Counted from the stretch's first letter, positions 33,588-44,353 are shown. The stretch is DNA of 47,466 bases from Limnohabitans sp. (GCA_030053945.1 JASGCW010000026.1:1-47466); one strand, 5' to 3'. A program made the numbers and translations. The notes: a model not told the origin generated them from the letters alone.

Positions 33588-34140
33588 AAAGTTGTAGATT
33601 TGATAAATTACACATATAAATTTGCAAGTCTAAAAAGAAAGAATTCTAGGCTCAAGCCAAAACTTCCACAACACAGGTTGCACAGAGTCACACAAAGGAA
33701 AGCACAAAGTTTCACAAAGTTGTTCCAGCCCCAATTCTAAATTCTACCTTTCATCTTCATTCTTCCATCATCCATCTTCCATCTTCCAACTTCCACCTTC
33801 CATCTTCCAACTTCCACCTTCCATCTTCCACCTTCCATCTTCCACCTTCCATCTTCCACCTTCCATCTTCCACCTTCCATCGGTTGCTGAGCTTGTCGAA
33901 GCACTACCATCCATCTTCCATCATCCATCTTCCACCATCCATCTTCCACCATCCATCGGTTGCTGAGCTTGTCGAAGCACCATCATCCATCATCCACCAC
34001 CTAAATTCTGAGAAGTTAGAGAGACGTGTTCTATAGGGTCAAAATTTCTAAAAAATAAACTTTATGAAAGAATAACATAAAAAATTTCATTCTTTCGTTA
34101 CATCTATTACCTTTGTGAGTTACAAATTTTTTAAGTAAAT
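33588..34140. repeat. non-coding region dominated by TTCCATC/TTCCACC heptads
   Basis: After a CACAAAG-rich stretch (about 33690-33720), about 33751-34000 is an almost uninterrupted tandem array of 7-bp units TTCCATC, TTCCACC, TTCCAAC and ATCCATC. The hairpin word GCTGAGCTTGTCGAAGC interrupts it twice, at 33886-33902 and 33962-33978, inside identical 28-bp segments (33877-33904 and 33953-33980). A minus-strand open frame here is an artefact of the repeat. Upstream of maeB are an inverted repeat and a -7 box. Confidence 0.85.
34067..34115 (+). promoter_or_regulatory. maeB promoter region: inverted repeat and -7 box
   Basis: TACCTTTG at 34108-34115 matches TAnnTTTG, 25 bases before the maeB ATG. 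Just upstream are arms GAAAGAAT (34067-34074) and ATTCTTTC (34089-34096), a perfect 8-bp inverted repeat with a 14-bp centre. It covers the -33 region and so is a candidate operator. Confidence 0.45.
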
Positions 34141-36435
34141 ATGGCTGACGATAAAAAACGTAGAGAAGCATTATTATACCACGCAAAACCACAACCGGGA
34201 AAAATTAAGGTTGTTCCAACTAAAAAATATGCAACACAAAGAGATTTGTCTTTGGCATATTCGCCTGGAGTTGCAGAACCTTGCATTGAGATAGCTAAGG
34301 ATGTAAACAAAGTTTATAAATATACTGCTAAAGGAAATTTAGTTGCTGTTATATCAAATGGTACAGCTGTTTTAGGTTTGGGAAATATAGGTCCAGAGGC
34401 CTCAAAGCCAGTAATGGAAGGAAAGGCATTGTTGTTTAAAATCTTTTCTGATATTGACGTTTTTGATATTGAAGTGGATGCTACAGACATAGATAAGTTT
34501 GTTGAAACAGTAAAGGCTATTGCGCCGACTTTTGGTGGAATTAATTTAGAAGATATTAAAGCGCCAGAATCTTTTGAAATTGAAAGAAGATTAGTTGAGG
34601 AATTAAATATTCCAGTGATGCACGATGATCAGCACGGAACTGCTATTATTTCATCTGCGGCTTTATTAAATGCTTTAGAGTTAGCAGAAAAAGATATTGA
34701 AAAAGTGAAAGTTGTGGTGTCGGGTGCTGGTTCAGCAGCTTTAGCTTGTGCTAACTTATATGTGGCATTAGGTGTAAAAACAGAAAATGTTTTTATGTTT
34801 GATGTAGAAGGAATGCTAACCACTAGCAGAACAGATTTGTCAACACTTCAAAAAAGATATGCTAAAGATTGTGCTAAAATGACTCTTGCAGATGCTCTTG
34901 TAGATGCAGATATGTTTTTGGGACTTTCAGCAGGTAATCTTCTAAAGCCAGAGATGCTTTTAACTATGGCTAAAAATCCAATTGTTTTCGCTATGGCGAA
35001 TCCAGTTCCTGAAATAGAGTATAATCTTGCTGTTGCTACACGAAATGATATTATTATGGCAACAGGTCGATCTGATTATCCTAATCAAGTGAACAATGTA
35101 CTAGGATTTCCGTATATTTTTAGAGGAGCATTGGATGTGCGGGCTACAAAAATTAATGAAGCTATGAAAATGGCTGCCGTTAAAGCCTTGGCTTGTTTAG
35201 CAAAGCAACCAGTTCCTGAACAAGTAAACATTGCCTATGGAGAGACAAAACTTGTATTTGGGAAGGAATATATTATACCTAAACCCTTTGATCCTAGATT
35301 AATCTCTGAAGTGTCTCCTGCTGTAGCTAAAGCTGCAATGGATAGCGGTGTTGCGCTCCAGCCTATTACAGATTGGGATAAATATAAAGATGAATTATTA
35401 GAGCGATTAGGGTCAGATAATAAAATGGTTCGTTTATTAGCTAATCGAGCTAAAACAAATCCGAAACGTATAGTATTTGCAGAAGCAGATCATTTGGATG
35501 TATTAAAAGCAGCTCAAATTGTTTACGAAGAAGGAATAGGATTCCCAATTTTATTGGGATGTAGAGAAATTATTTTAGAACTGAAACAAGAACTTGGTTT
35601 TGATGCCGAAGTAGAAATAATTGACCCCAAGACTAAAGAAGAAGAAGAGAGAAGATTTCGTTTTGCGGATAAATATTGGCAATCACGTAGAAGAAGAGGA
35701 ATATCGCTTTTAGATGCTCAAAAATGGATGCGAGAAAGAAATTACTTTGCCGCAATGATGGTAAATGAAGGAGAAGCAGATGCGCTTGTGACAGGTTATT
35801 CTCGTAGTTACCCTACTGTAGTAAAGCCTATAATGGAACTTATTGGTAAAGCATCTGGAGTGAGTAGAATTGCTACAACTAATTTAATGATGACTTCAAG
35901 AGGGCCTATGTTCTTAGCAGATACGGCAATCAATCCTAATCCATCTGCTGATGATTTAGCTAAAATTGCCTTAATGACAGCAAAAACAGTTAAACTATTT
36001 GGAATGGAACCTGTTATCGCTATGGTTTCTTTTTCAAATTTTGGTTCTTCTAGTAATGAGAATGCGCAAAAAGTAAGAGAAGCTGTAGCATATTTGCATA
36101 CTAATTTTCCTGATTTGATTGTTGATGGAGAAATCCAGACTGATTTTGCTTTGAATCCTGAGATGCTAAAAAGTAAATTTCCATTTTCTAAATTAGTAAA
36201 TCATAAAGTAAATACTTTAATTTTTCCAAATCTTGAATCTGCTAATATTACTTATAAGATGTTGAAAGAATTATATAAAGTGGATTCCATTGGGCCTATA
36301 ATGTTAGGGTTAGATAAACCAGTACATATTTTTCAATTAGGAGCCAGTGTAGAAGAGATGGTAAATATGGCAGCGGTCGCAGTTATAGATGCTCAGGAAA
36401 AAGAAAAAAGAAGTAAATCGCAAAAAAATAATTGA
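34141..36435 (+). CDS. maeB: NADP-dependent malic enzyme with C-terminal phosphotransacetylase-like domain
   Basis: Oxidatively decarboxylates malate to pyruvate, supplying NADPH. The 764-residue protein is the long MaeB type: an N-terminal malic enzyme domain (about 1-430) with LAYSPGVAEPC, MHDDQHGTAIISSAALLNAL and VVSGAGSAALACANLY (the Rossmann dinucleotide motif), then a phosphate-acetyltransferase-like domain (about 430-755) with VFAEADHLDVLKAA and DALVTGYSRSYPTV. In other MaeB proteins the second domain is regulatory, binding acetyl-CoA, not catalytic. Length is typical. It precedes ruvA and sprA in the same orientation with an 83-bp gap. Confidence 0.96.
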   Translation: MADDKKRREALLYHAKPQPGKIKVVPTKKYATQRDLSLAYSPGVAEPCIEIAKDVNKVYKYTAKGNLVAVISNGTAVLGLGNIGPEASKPVMEGKALLFKIFSDIDVFDIEVDATDIDKFVETVKAIAPTFGGINLEDIKAPESFEIERRLVEELNIPVMHDDQHGTAIISSAALLNALELAEKDIEKVKVVVSGAGSAALACANLYVALGVKTENVFMFDVEGMLTTSRTDLSTLQKRYAKDCAKMTLADALVDADMFLGLSAGNLLKPEMLLTMAKNPIVFAMANPVPEIEYNLAVATRNDIIMATGRSDYPNQVNNVLGFPYIFRGALDVRATKINEAMKMAAVKALACLAKQPVPEQVNIAYGETKLVFGKEYIIPKPFDPRLISEVSPAVAKAAMDSGVALQPITDWDKYKDELLERLGSDNKMVRLLANRAKTNPKRIVFAEADHLDVLKAAQIVYEEGIGFPILLGCREIILELKQELGFDAEVEIIDPKTKEEEERRFRFADKYWQSRRRRGISLLDAQKWMRERNYFAAMMVNEGEADALVTGYSRSYPTVVKPIMELIGKASGVSRIATTNLMMTSRGPMFLADTAINPNPSADDLAKIALMTAKTVKLFGMEPVIAMVSFSNFGSSSNENAQKVREAVAYLHTNFPDLIVDGEIQTDFALNPEMLKSKFPFSKLVNHKVNTLIFPNLESANITYKMLKELYKVDSIGPIMLGLDKPVHIFQLGASVEEMVNMAAVAVIDAQEKEKRSKSQKNN

Positions 36436-36494
36436 TTTTTATCGATAATATAGGGTAGTTAGCCCAAAAGTAAAATTCAGTTAGAGAAAATTGT

Positions 36495-36502
36495 TATATT
36501 TG
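36495..36502 (+). promoter_or_regulatory. candidate -7 box for ruvA-sprA
   Basis: TATATTTG, a perfect TAnnTTTG match, 16 bases before the ruvA ATG. No TTG is seen at the usual -33 distance. As ruvA and sprA are four bases apart, this may drive both. Confidence 0.5.
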
Positions 36503-36518
36503 GAGCTTATCAGAAATT

Positions 36519-37100
36519 ATGATTGCACACATACAGGGAAAATTAGTTGAAAAAACACCTACCGAAGTTGTGATAGACTGTGGAGGAGTTGGCTATTTAG
36601 TTAATATTTCTTTGCATACTTATGGATTACTTCCCACCGCTGATTTTATAAAGTTGTATACCTATCTCCTAATAAAAGAAGATAGTCATTCTTTATTTGG
36701 TTTTGTAGAAAAATCAGAAAGAGAAATTTTTAAACTATTACTTTCAGTTTCAGGGATAGGAGCTAATACAGCTAGAACGATGCTTTCATCTTTAGAACCC
36801 AAACAAGTAATAAATGCAATTGCTTCAGGTGATGTAGCCACCATTCAATCTATCAAAGGAATTGGTGCTAAAACAGCACAACGAGCAATTTTGGATTTAA
36901 AAGATAAAGTGTTAAAATTGTATGATATTCAAGAAGTTTCTTTAGTTCAGAGCAATACAAACAGAGATGAAGCGTTATCAGCATTAGAAGTTTTAGGATT
37001 TGTTAGAAAAATAGCTGAAAAAGTTGTAGATAAAATTGTTTTATCTACACCAGACGCAACCGTAGAAAACATAATTAAACAAGCTTTAAAAAATTTATAG
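36519..37100 (+). CDS. ruvA: Holliday junction DNA helicase subunit RuvA
   Basis: RuvA tetramers bind four-way junctions and load RuvB. The 193-residue protein begins MIAHIQGKLVEKTPTEVVIDCGGVGY (OB-fold, about 1-62). It has the two helix-hairpin-helix motifs LLLSVSGIGANTARTML and IQSIKGIGAKTAQRAI, and a C-terminal domain (about 145-193) with DEALSALEVLGF that contacts RuvB. Length is normal. The next gene, sprA, begins four bases after the stop. Confidence 0.96.
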   Translation: MIAHIQGKLVEKTPTEVVIDCGGVGYLVNISLHTYGLLPTADFIKLYTYLLIKEDSHSLFGFVEKSEREIFKLLLSVSGIGANTARTMLSSLEPKQVINAIASGDVATIQSIKGIGAKTAQRAILDLKDKVLKLYDIQEVSLVQSNTNRDEALSALEVLGFVRKIAEKVVDKIVLSTPDATVENIIKQALKNL

Positions 37101-37104
37101 TCTT

Positions 37105-40100
37105 TTGAGAATTTATAATAAATACAATTGGTTTTTTTTACTGAGAAAAGTGTCCTTTTTTGCGCTTTTATTATTGGGTTTTTCAGTCAAAGCACAAGTT
37201 AATCAAGATACAGTAAAGGGGTACAATAAGAAAGATTTAAAAATGCCTAATCCTAAAAGTATTTTAGAGGCATATACTTATGACCCTGAAACAGACAGAT
37301 ATATTTATACAAAAACATTTGATGGGTTCAATATTGATTATCCAATTGTGTTGACCCCAGCGGAGTATCAAAAATTAATTCAAAAAGAATCTACCAGAAA
37401 ATATTTTCAAGAAAAAGCTGATGCTATAGATGGTAAGAAAGAAGCAAGCAAAGATAAAAAGAAAAATTTGTTGCCTCGTTATTATATAAATTCAGGTTTC
37501 TTTGAGTCAATTTTTGGTAGTAATACAATTGATGTGAAGCCTACTGGATCAGTAGAGGTTGATTTAGGAGCACGATATTCAAAACAAGATAATCCAGCTT
37601 TTTCAGAGAATAATAGATCTTCAACAACTTTTGATTTTTCTCAGAGAGTAAACCTAAGTTTGCTGGGGATGGTGGGAACTAGATTAAAGATTAATGCTAA
37701 TTATGATACCCAATCTACATTTGCTTTTCAAAATCTTATCAAATTAGATTTTCAACCTCATGAGGATGATATTCTTCAAAAAATAGAAGTTGGTAATATT
37801 AGTATGCCACTAAATAGTACGCTTATTAGAGGAGCACAAAGTCTATTTGGTGTAAAAACAGAACTTAAATTTGGAAAAACAACTATTACGGGGGTTTTCT
37901 CTGAACAAAAATCACAAACAAAAACTGTGACCTCACAAGGAGGTGGTACTATTCAAGAGTTTAGCCTTTTTGGTTTAGATTATGATGCGGATAGACACTT
38001 TTTCTTATCACAGTATTTTAGAAATAAATATGACGCTGCTTTAAGTAGATATCCGTTTATTGATTCTCGAGTACAAATTAAAAGAATTGAAGTTTGGGTA
38101 ACTAATAGACAAAATCGTGTTACTACAGGGAATGATGGTAATAATTTAAGAAATGTTATTGCTCTTGCTGATATTGGAGAATCAAAACTGAATGGAATAA
38201 ATGATTCAGATATAATATCAATAAATCCTATACCTGGAACATTTTTTAATTCAGCTTTAGAAAGTCCACCTAACAACGGGAATAATAATTTTGATCCAAC
38301 TAAAATTGGCATTGGGGCAAGTAATTTAAATTCTAATATTAGAGATGTTTCAAATGTTTCGAGTGGTTTTCAAGGTGGGGTAACTGCAAATGAAGGTGTA
38401 GATTATTCTAAACTTGAAAACGCTAGAAAATTATCATCTAGTGAATATACTTTTCATCCGCAATTGGGATATATTTCCTTAAATCAAAGATTAGCTAATG
38501 ATGAGGTGTTAGCTGTTGCTTATCAATATACAATAGGCGATCAAGTATATCAAGTGGGTGAATTTGGTACTGATGGTGTAGATGCTACTAATCCAAATTC
38601 AGCAGGAGTAACTTCACAGGCCTTAATTTTGAAAATGCTTAAGGGGAATTTAACCAATGTAAATAAACCTACTTGGAATTTGATGATGAAAAATATTTAT
38701 CAAATCCCAGGAGCATTTCAGTTAGATCCTAAAGATTTCAAATTTAATATTGTCTATACAGATCCTTCTCCTTTAAACTATATTACTCAAACTACTTTAC
38801 CGTTGCCTTCTAATGTAGAAAAGACACCTTTGATTAAAGTGTTTAATTTAGACAAATTGAATTCGAGTAATGACCCTCAAGATGGAGGAGATGGTTTTTT
38901 TGATTTTATCCCAGGACTTACTGTAGATCCTCAAAACGGAAGAATCATTTTTACTACAGTAGAGCCATTTGGTAAATATTTATTTGAAAAACTAAGATCA
39001 AGCGCATTAGAAGATTACGATAATACTGTGGCTGGTTATAATGATAACCAAAAGAAATATGTTTTTAGAAATTTATATAGAAAAACAAATGCTGCTGCTT
39101 TAGAAGAAGCAGATAAAAATAAATTTCAATTAAAAGGGAAATTCAAATCAAGTTCAGGTGATGGGATTTCCCTAGGTGCATCTAACGTGCCTAAAGGATC
39201 TGTTGTAGTAATGGCAGGAGGTAGAGTTTTACAAGAAGGTATAGATTATACGGTGAATTATCAGGCAGGAAGAGTGCAAATTCTTGACCCTTCTATTCAA
39301 GCTTCGGGAACGCCTATTCAAGTTTCAGTCGAAAATAATTCGGTTTTTGGTCAACAGACACGCCGTTTTATGGGAGTTAATGTAGAGCATAAATTTTCTA
39401 AAAAGTTCCAAGTAGGAGCTACGTACCTAAATTTGTCAGAACGACCATTTACTCAAAAATCTAATTATAGTCAAGAGTCTGTTAATAATACAATGTTTGG
39501 ATTGAATACTATTTATTCGACAGAAGTACCTTTCTTGACACGTTTAGCTAATAAATTACCGTTTGTAGATACAGATGTGCCTTCTAATTTGTCTTTTAGA
39601 GGAGAAGTTGCTTTTTTACAACCAGGAACACCTTCTGCTGATAAGTTTAATGGAGAATCTACAGTATATGTAGATGATTTTGAAGGTTCTCAATCGGCTG
39701 TAGATATGAAGTCACCATTAGCATGGTCATTATCCAGTGTGCCATTAGGATTTGAAGATGGTGCCGCAAATAATGATTTGAAGTACGGTTACAAAAGAGC
39801 AAAATTGTCTTGGTATACCATAGATCCTATTTTCTATTCAGGTAGCCGTCCCGCAGGATTAAATGATAATGATGTTTCTACTCAAGCTACACGTCGTATT
39901 TACAGTAGAGAGTTGTTTCCAAAAACTGATATTGCAGCTGGCGAAACTACAGTAATTCCAACTCTTGACTTGACGTACTATCCACAAGAACGTGGACCGT
40001 ATAACTTTAATACTTTGTCAGTAGATAATACTTTGCCTAATCCTCAAGATAACTTTGGAGGTATCACGCGCTCTATCACATCAACAAATTTTGAGCAAGC

Positions 40101-43100
40101 AAATGTGGAGTATATCCAGTTTTGGATGTTGGATCCTTATTATACCAAAGATGGTTCAGCACCTATAACAACAAGTACTAATACAGGGAAATTAACTTTT
40201 AACTTAGGTGAAATCTCAGAGGATATACTTAAGGATGGTAAGAAACTGTATGAAAATGGTTTGCCTACGCCAGACTCAAGTCAACCGGCAATACCTTCAA
40301 ATTGGGGTAAGGTTCCTGCTTCTCAATCTTTAATTTATGCTTTTGATGCTAATGAAGCAAATCGTGCACTTCAAGATGTTGGATTAAATGGTTTAACAGA
40401 TGCTGAAGAAAACACAAAGTATCCATCACAGTTTGCAGGAGAGGATCCAGCACAAGATAATTATCAGTATTATGGTAATGCATCTGGAAGTGTCGTAGAT
40501 AGATATAAAAAATATAATGGTACTGAAGGAAATTCACCAGTAAATGTGTCAGATGCTAATAGAGGAGCTACAGTTATTCCAGATGTAGAAGATATCAATA
40601 GAGATAACACAATGAATACTATCGATGCATATTATAAGTTTTCTGTTGATATCAAACCGAATATGGTAGTGGGTGATAAGTATGTAGCTGATGTGCAAGA
40701 AACTTCCTCTGAGGTTTTGCCTAACGGAAGAACACTGCCTGCGCGATGGATTCAAATTAAAATTCCTATCAAAGAGGTTGTTGCAGCAAATATTGAAAAT
40801 GGTATTTCTGATTTTAGATCCATTCGTTTTATGCGTATGTTCTTGAGTGGTTTTACGGATAAGGTAACATTACGTTTCGGGACATTAGATTTGATTAGAG
40901 GGGAATGGAGACGTTATACATCATCATTGCAAAATCCAAATACAGCACCTCCTTTAGTTGTAAACGATGATCCAAATGATGATCCTACTGGTTTTGATGT
41001 AGTAGGGGTGAATTTACAAGATAATAGCAATAGAAGCCCTATCCGATATGTAATGCCTCCTGGAGTTCAGAGAGAACAATTGTATAATAATAATACCGTT
41101 CTTAATCAAAATGAACAGTCGTTAGCTTTAAGAGTGTATGATAAAAACGATGTGCATTCAGAAACCTACGGATTAGAACCTGGCGATGCAAGAGCTGCTT
41201 TCAAAAATGTAAGCGTAGATATGCGTCAATATAAGAAATTAAAAATGTTCTTGCACGCTGAAGCTTTGCCTAAACAAACTTTAACTGATGGACAACTATC
41301 TGGATTTATACGTTTCGGAAATGATTTTACAGATAATTTTTATCAGATAGAAGTTCCGTTGAAGGTTACAAGAGAAGGAGATAACTCTCCTGAACAAGTA
41401 TGGCCAGCTGAAAATGAAATTGATATAGCGACTTCAGTTTTAACGGCGCTTAAAGTTAAAAAGATTAGTGGTGAAGGAACAACTCCTGATGCAAATGGCA
41501 TTATGTTTATTGATGCAACTCAATTAGATCCTTCTGCAAAAGCAGGAATGAAAGTGGGTATAAAAGGAAATCCTAATTTTGGTCAAGTTCGCACATTAAT
41601 GGTTGGGGTTAGAAATAGAGGAGAATCTGGATATGGTCGTGGAGAAGTTTGGTTTAATGAACTTCGTTTGGCAGAATTAGAAAATGCTGGAGGTATGGCG
41701 GCTATCGCTTCTCTTGATACCAATATGGCAGATTTAGCAACATTGTCTGCTACGGGTAGAATGAGTACTATAGGTTTCGGTTCTATAGAACAACGTCCAA
41801 ACGAAAGAAGTAGAGAAGATGTTAAACAGTATGATATAGTTACTAATGTAAATGTAGGTAAATTGTTGCCTAAAAAATGGGGAATGAATATTCCTTTCAA
41901 TTATGCGGTTGGGGAACAAATAATTACTCCAGAGTACGATCCATTTTATCAGGATATTAAGTTAAAACAATTAATAGACGTTACGCAAGATCAAGCTAAG
42001 AAAGATTTTTATAGAGATAGAGCAATTGATTATACTAAACGTAAAAGTTTCAATTTAATTGGTGTTAGAAAAGATCGTGGAGAAAAGCAAAAACAACATT
42101 TTTACGATCCAGAAAACTTAACATTATCCTATTCATTTACTGAGGTTGAACATCACGATCCTAATATTGAAAATGCCGTAGATCAACAATTAAGAACTTC
42201 TGCTGATTATACTTATACTTTTAAGGCTAAACCTATAGAACCATTTAAAAAAGTGAAGTATTTTAGTAAGAGTAATTATTGGAAATTATTGAGCGATTTT
42301 AATTTTAACTACTTGCCTAATAATATTAACTTTAGTTCTACTATTTTACGTCAATACAATAGACAGCAATTCCGTCAGGTAGAAGTAGAAGGAATTGGGT
42401 TAGACCCTTTGTATAAACGAAATTATATGTTCAATTATAATTATGGTTTTGGATATAATTTAACAAAGGCTCTTCGATTTAATTATACAGCAACATCAGC
42501 TAATGTAGTTTTAAATTATTTAGATGATAATAATAGACCTATTGATTCTAATGTTATCTGGACTGATTTGTGGAATATTGGAACTCCTAATCAACATGCG
42601 CAGCAGTTGACAGTAAATTATGAGTTGCCTATTAATAAAATTCCATTTTTATCATTTATAAAATCAGATTATACTTATACTGGTGACTATAGTTGGCAAC
42701 GTGCATCTCTTGCAATGAGATCTATTACTGACACGGCAACTGGAATAAACTATGATTTAGGAAATACCATCCAAAATGCTAATAGTCATAAGTTGAATAC
42801 AACTTTTACAATGTCAGCTTTATATAAGTATTTAGGATTAGTTAAAAGTTCAGAGCGAATTGCAAATAAAAAACCAACAGTTGCTCCACCAGTAAAAGCT
42901 CCTAAGCCTGGAGAGAAAGTAGTGGCTAAACCAAAAGAAAAGCAAATTCAAGAAACACCGTTGCTGGATGCTGCTATAGGAGTCTTAACAAGTCTAAAGA
43001 ATGTTCAGGTAACCTATAATGAGACAAATGGTACAATGCTTCCAGGTTATTTACCTTCTATAGGATTTTTAGGATCTTCTAGACCGTCTTTAGGATTTGT

Positions 43101-44307
43101 TTTTGGTTTGCAAGATGATGTTCGTTTTGAAGCAGCTAGAAACGGATGGTTGACGGAGTATCCTAATTTTAATCAGAATTTCACTCAACTTAAAAGTAAG
43201 AGGCTTTCAGGAACGGCAACATTAGAGCCTTTTGCTGATTTTAAAATTGAGTTGATGGCTGATAGAAACATTTCAGAAAATTATTCAGAACAATTTACCG
43301 TTCAAAATGGAGTGTATCAATCTTTGGCACCTTATAATACTGGAAATTTCTCTATTTCTACTAATTTGATAAAAACAGCATTTGCGCAAAGTGACGAATT
43401 TGGTTCAGCTACATTTGAAGAATTTAGAAATAATAGGTTGACTGTTGCTCATAGATTAGCCGAAGCAAAATTAGGTGCTGGATATGCGGTAGAAGCAAAT
43501 ACAACTAATCCTAATTATGGCTATCCTGTTGGTTTTGGAAGAAACAGCCAGCAAGTGTTGTTGCCGTCTTTCTTAGCTGCCTATACAGGATCTAGTGCTG
43601 GAGGTGTTTCTTTAGATGCTTTTAGAAATATTCCTATTCCTAATTGGACTCTGAAATATACTGGATTAATGCGTTATAAGTTCTTTAAAGATACTTTCAA
43701 ACGTTTTTCTATTCAACACGGATATAAAGCAGCGTATACAATTAATAGCTTTAGAACTAATCTTAATCCAGAACCTAAAGATGTTAGTGGAAATTATCAG
43801 CCAAATGTTATTATAGGTAATGTGAACTTAACTGAGCAGTTTAGTCCTTTAGTGAGATTGGATTTTGAAATGAAGAATTCTATAAAGATTCTTGCAGAAA
43901 TGAAAAAAGATCGAACGCTTTCTTTGAGTTTTGATAATGCATTATTGACAGAACTAAAAGGAACTGAATATATAGTTGGTTTAGGATACAGAATTAAAGA
44001 TGTAAAAATACGTTCAAGACTGGCAGACAATCCAGAGGGAGTGATAAAGAGCGATATTAACTTTAGAGGTGATTTGTCTTTGAGAAAAAATATGACTGTA
44101 GTGCGTAATCTTGATTCAAATAACAACCAGTTAGGTGGAGGTCAGGATATACTTACAGCGAAGCTTTCTGGAGATTATACATTTACTAAGAATTTAACAG
44201 CGTTGTTTTTCTTTGATTATTCATTTTCTAAATCAGTTATCTCAACAACATTCCCTATTACTAATATTAGAACAGGATTTACGATAAGATATAACTTTGG
44301 AAATTAA
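37105..44307 (+). CDS. sprA: SprA, type IX secretion system outer-membrane translocon (cell-surface gliding protein)
   Basis: SprA is the giant beta-barrel (36 strands in the F. johnsoniae structure) through which T9SS cargo, including gliding adhesins, crosses the outer membrane. The 2400-residue length matches known SprA proteins. A signal peptide (about residues 13-30, ending GFSVKAQ) is followed by long alternating strand-rich segments to a C-terminal strand ending in aromatic and Asn residues (FTIRYNFGN). Motifs such as VEVDLGARYSKQDNP, STVYVDDFEGSQSAVDM and RGEVWFNELRLAE are typical of the family. The only plausible start is TTG at 37105, four bases after the ruvA stop, indicating coupling. 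A Pro/Lys-rich stretch (about 1930-1955) is probably a loop. No T9SS cargo with an obvious C-terminal targeting domain was recognised in this window. Confidence 0.96.
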   Translation: MRIYNKYNWFFLLRKVSFFALLLLGFSVKAQVNQDTVKGYNKKDLKMPNPKSILEAYTYDPETDRYIYTKTFDGFNIDYPIVLTPAEYQKLIQKESTRKYFQEKADAIDGKKEASKDKKKNLLPRYYINSGFFESIFGSNTIDVKPTGSVEVDLGARYSKQDNPAFSENNRSSTTFDFSQRVNLSLLGMVGTRLKINANYDTQSTFAFQNLIKLDFQPHEDDILQKIEVGNISMPLNSTLIRGAQSLFGVKTELKFGKTTITGVFSEQKSQTKTVTSQGGGTIQEFSLFGLDYDADRHFFLSQYFRNKYDAALSRYPFIDSRVQIKRIEVWVTNRQNRVTTGNDGNNLRNVIALADIGESKLNGINDSDIISINPIPGTFFNSALESPPNNGNNNFDPTKIGIGASNLNSNIRDVSNVSSGFQGGVTANEGVDYSKLENARKLSSSEYTFHPQLGYISLNQRLANDEVLAVAYQYTIGDQVYQVGEFGTDGVDATNPNSAGVTSQALILKMLKGNLTNVNKPTWNLMMKNIYQIPGAFQLDPKDFKFNIVYTDPSPLNYITQTTLPLPSNVEKTPLIKVFNLDKLNSSNDPQDGGDGFFDFIPGLTVDPQNGRIIFTTVEPFGKYLFEKLRSSALEDYDNTVAGYNDNQKKYVFRNLYRKTNAAALEEADKNKFQLKGKFKSSSGDGISLGASNVPKGSVVVMAGGRVLQEGIDYTVNYQAGRVQILDPSIQASGTPIQVSVENNSVFGQQTRRFMGVNVEHKFSKKFQVGATYLNLSERPFTQKSNYSQESVNNTMFGLNTIYSTEVPFLTRLANKLPFVDTDVPSNLSFRGEVAFLQPGTPSADKFNGESTVYVDDFEGSQSAVDMKSPLAWSLSSVPLGFEDGAANNDLKYGYKRAKLSWYTIDPIFYSGSRPAGLNDNDVSTQATRRIYSRELFPKTDIAAGETTVIPTLDLTYYPQERGPYNFNTLSVDNTLPNPQDNFGGITRSITSTNFEQANVEYIQFWMLDPYYTKDGSAPITTSTNTGKLTFNLGEISEDILKDGKKLYENGLPTPDSSQPAIPSNWGKVPASQSLIYAFDANEANRALQDVGLNGLTDAEENTKYPSQFAGEDPAQDNYQYYGNASGSVVDRYKKYNGTEGNSPVNVSDANRGATVIPDVEDINRDNTMNTIDAYYKFSVDIKPNMVVGDKYVADVQETSSEVLPNGRTLPARWIQIKIPIKEVVAANIENGISDFRSIRFMRMFLSGFTDKVTLRFGTLDLIRGEWRRYTSSLQNPNTAPPLVVNDDPNDDPTGFDVVGVNLQDNSNRSPIRYVMPPGVQREQLYNNNTVLNQNEQSLALRVYDKNDVHSETYGLEPGDARAAFKNVSVDMRQYKKLKMFLHAEALPKQTLTDGQLSGFIRFGNDFTDNFYQIEVPLKVTREGDNSPEQVWPAENEIDIATSVLTALKVKKISGEGTTPDANGIMFIDATQLDPSAKAGMKVGIKGNPNFGQVRTLMVGVRNRGESGYGRGEVWFNELRLAELENAGGMAAIASLDTNMADLATLSATGRMSTIGFGSIEQRPNERSREDVKQYDIVTNVNVGKLLPKKWGMNIPFNYAVGEQIITPEYDPFYQDIKLKQLIDVTQDQAKKDFYRDRAIDYTKRKSFNLIGVRKDRGEKQKQHFYDPENLTLSYSFTEVEHHDPNIENAVDQQLRTSADYTYTFKAKPIEPFKKVKYFSKSNYWKLLSDFNFNYLPNNINFSSTILRQYNRQQFRQVEVEGIGLDPLYKRNYMFNYNYGFGYNLTKALRFNYTATSANVVLNYLDDNNRPIDSNVIWTDLWNIGTPNQHAQQLTVNYELPINKIPFLSFIKSDYTYTGDYSWQRASLAMRSITDTATGINYDLGNTIQNANSHKLNTTFTMSALYKYLGLVKSSERIANKKPTVAPPVKAPKPGEKVVAKPKEKQIQETPLLDAAIGVLTSLKNVQVTYNETNGTMLPGYLPSIGFLGSSRPSLGFVFGLQDDVRFEAARNGWLTEYPNFNQNFTQLKSKRLSGTATLEPFADFKIELMADRNISENYSEQFTVQNGVYQSLAPYNTGNFSISTNLIKTAFAQSDEFGSATFEEFRNNRLTVAHRLAEAKLGAGYAVEANTTNPNYGYPVGFGRNSQQVLLPSFLAAYTGSSAGGVSLDAFRNIPIPNWTLKYTGLMRYKFFKDTFKRFSIQHGYKAAYTINSFRTNLNPEPKDVSGNYQPNVIIGNVNLTEQFSPLVRLDFEMKNSIKILAEMKKDRTLSLSFDNALLTELKGTEYIVGLGYRIKDVKIRSRLADNPEGVIKSDINFRGDLSLRKNMTVVRNLDSNNNQLGGGQDILTAKLSGDYTFTKNLTALFFFDYSFSKSVISTTFPITNIRTGFTIRYNFGN

Positions 44308-44353
44308 TTTGTGAAATACTGTAATTATTCTTTAATTATTGTTTGAATAGTTA

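Noticed and set aside
33737..33952. 71-codon minus-strand open frame rich in Trp, Gly, Lys and Met
   Set aside because: It is simply the translation of the TTCCATC/TTCCACC heptad array; period 7 gives a three-frame cycling peptide with no family resemblance and no promoter.
33751..34000. Possible CRISPR array
   Set aside because: Units are 7 bp with no unique spacers and there are no cas genes; the two 28-bp repeats are embedded hairpin words in a tandem array.
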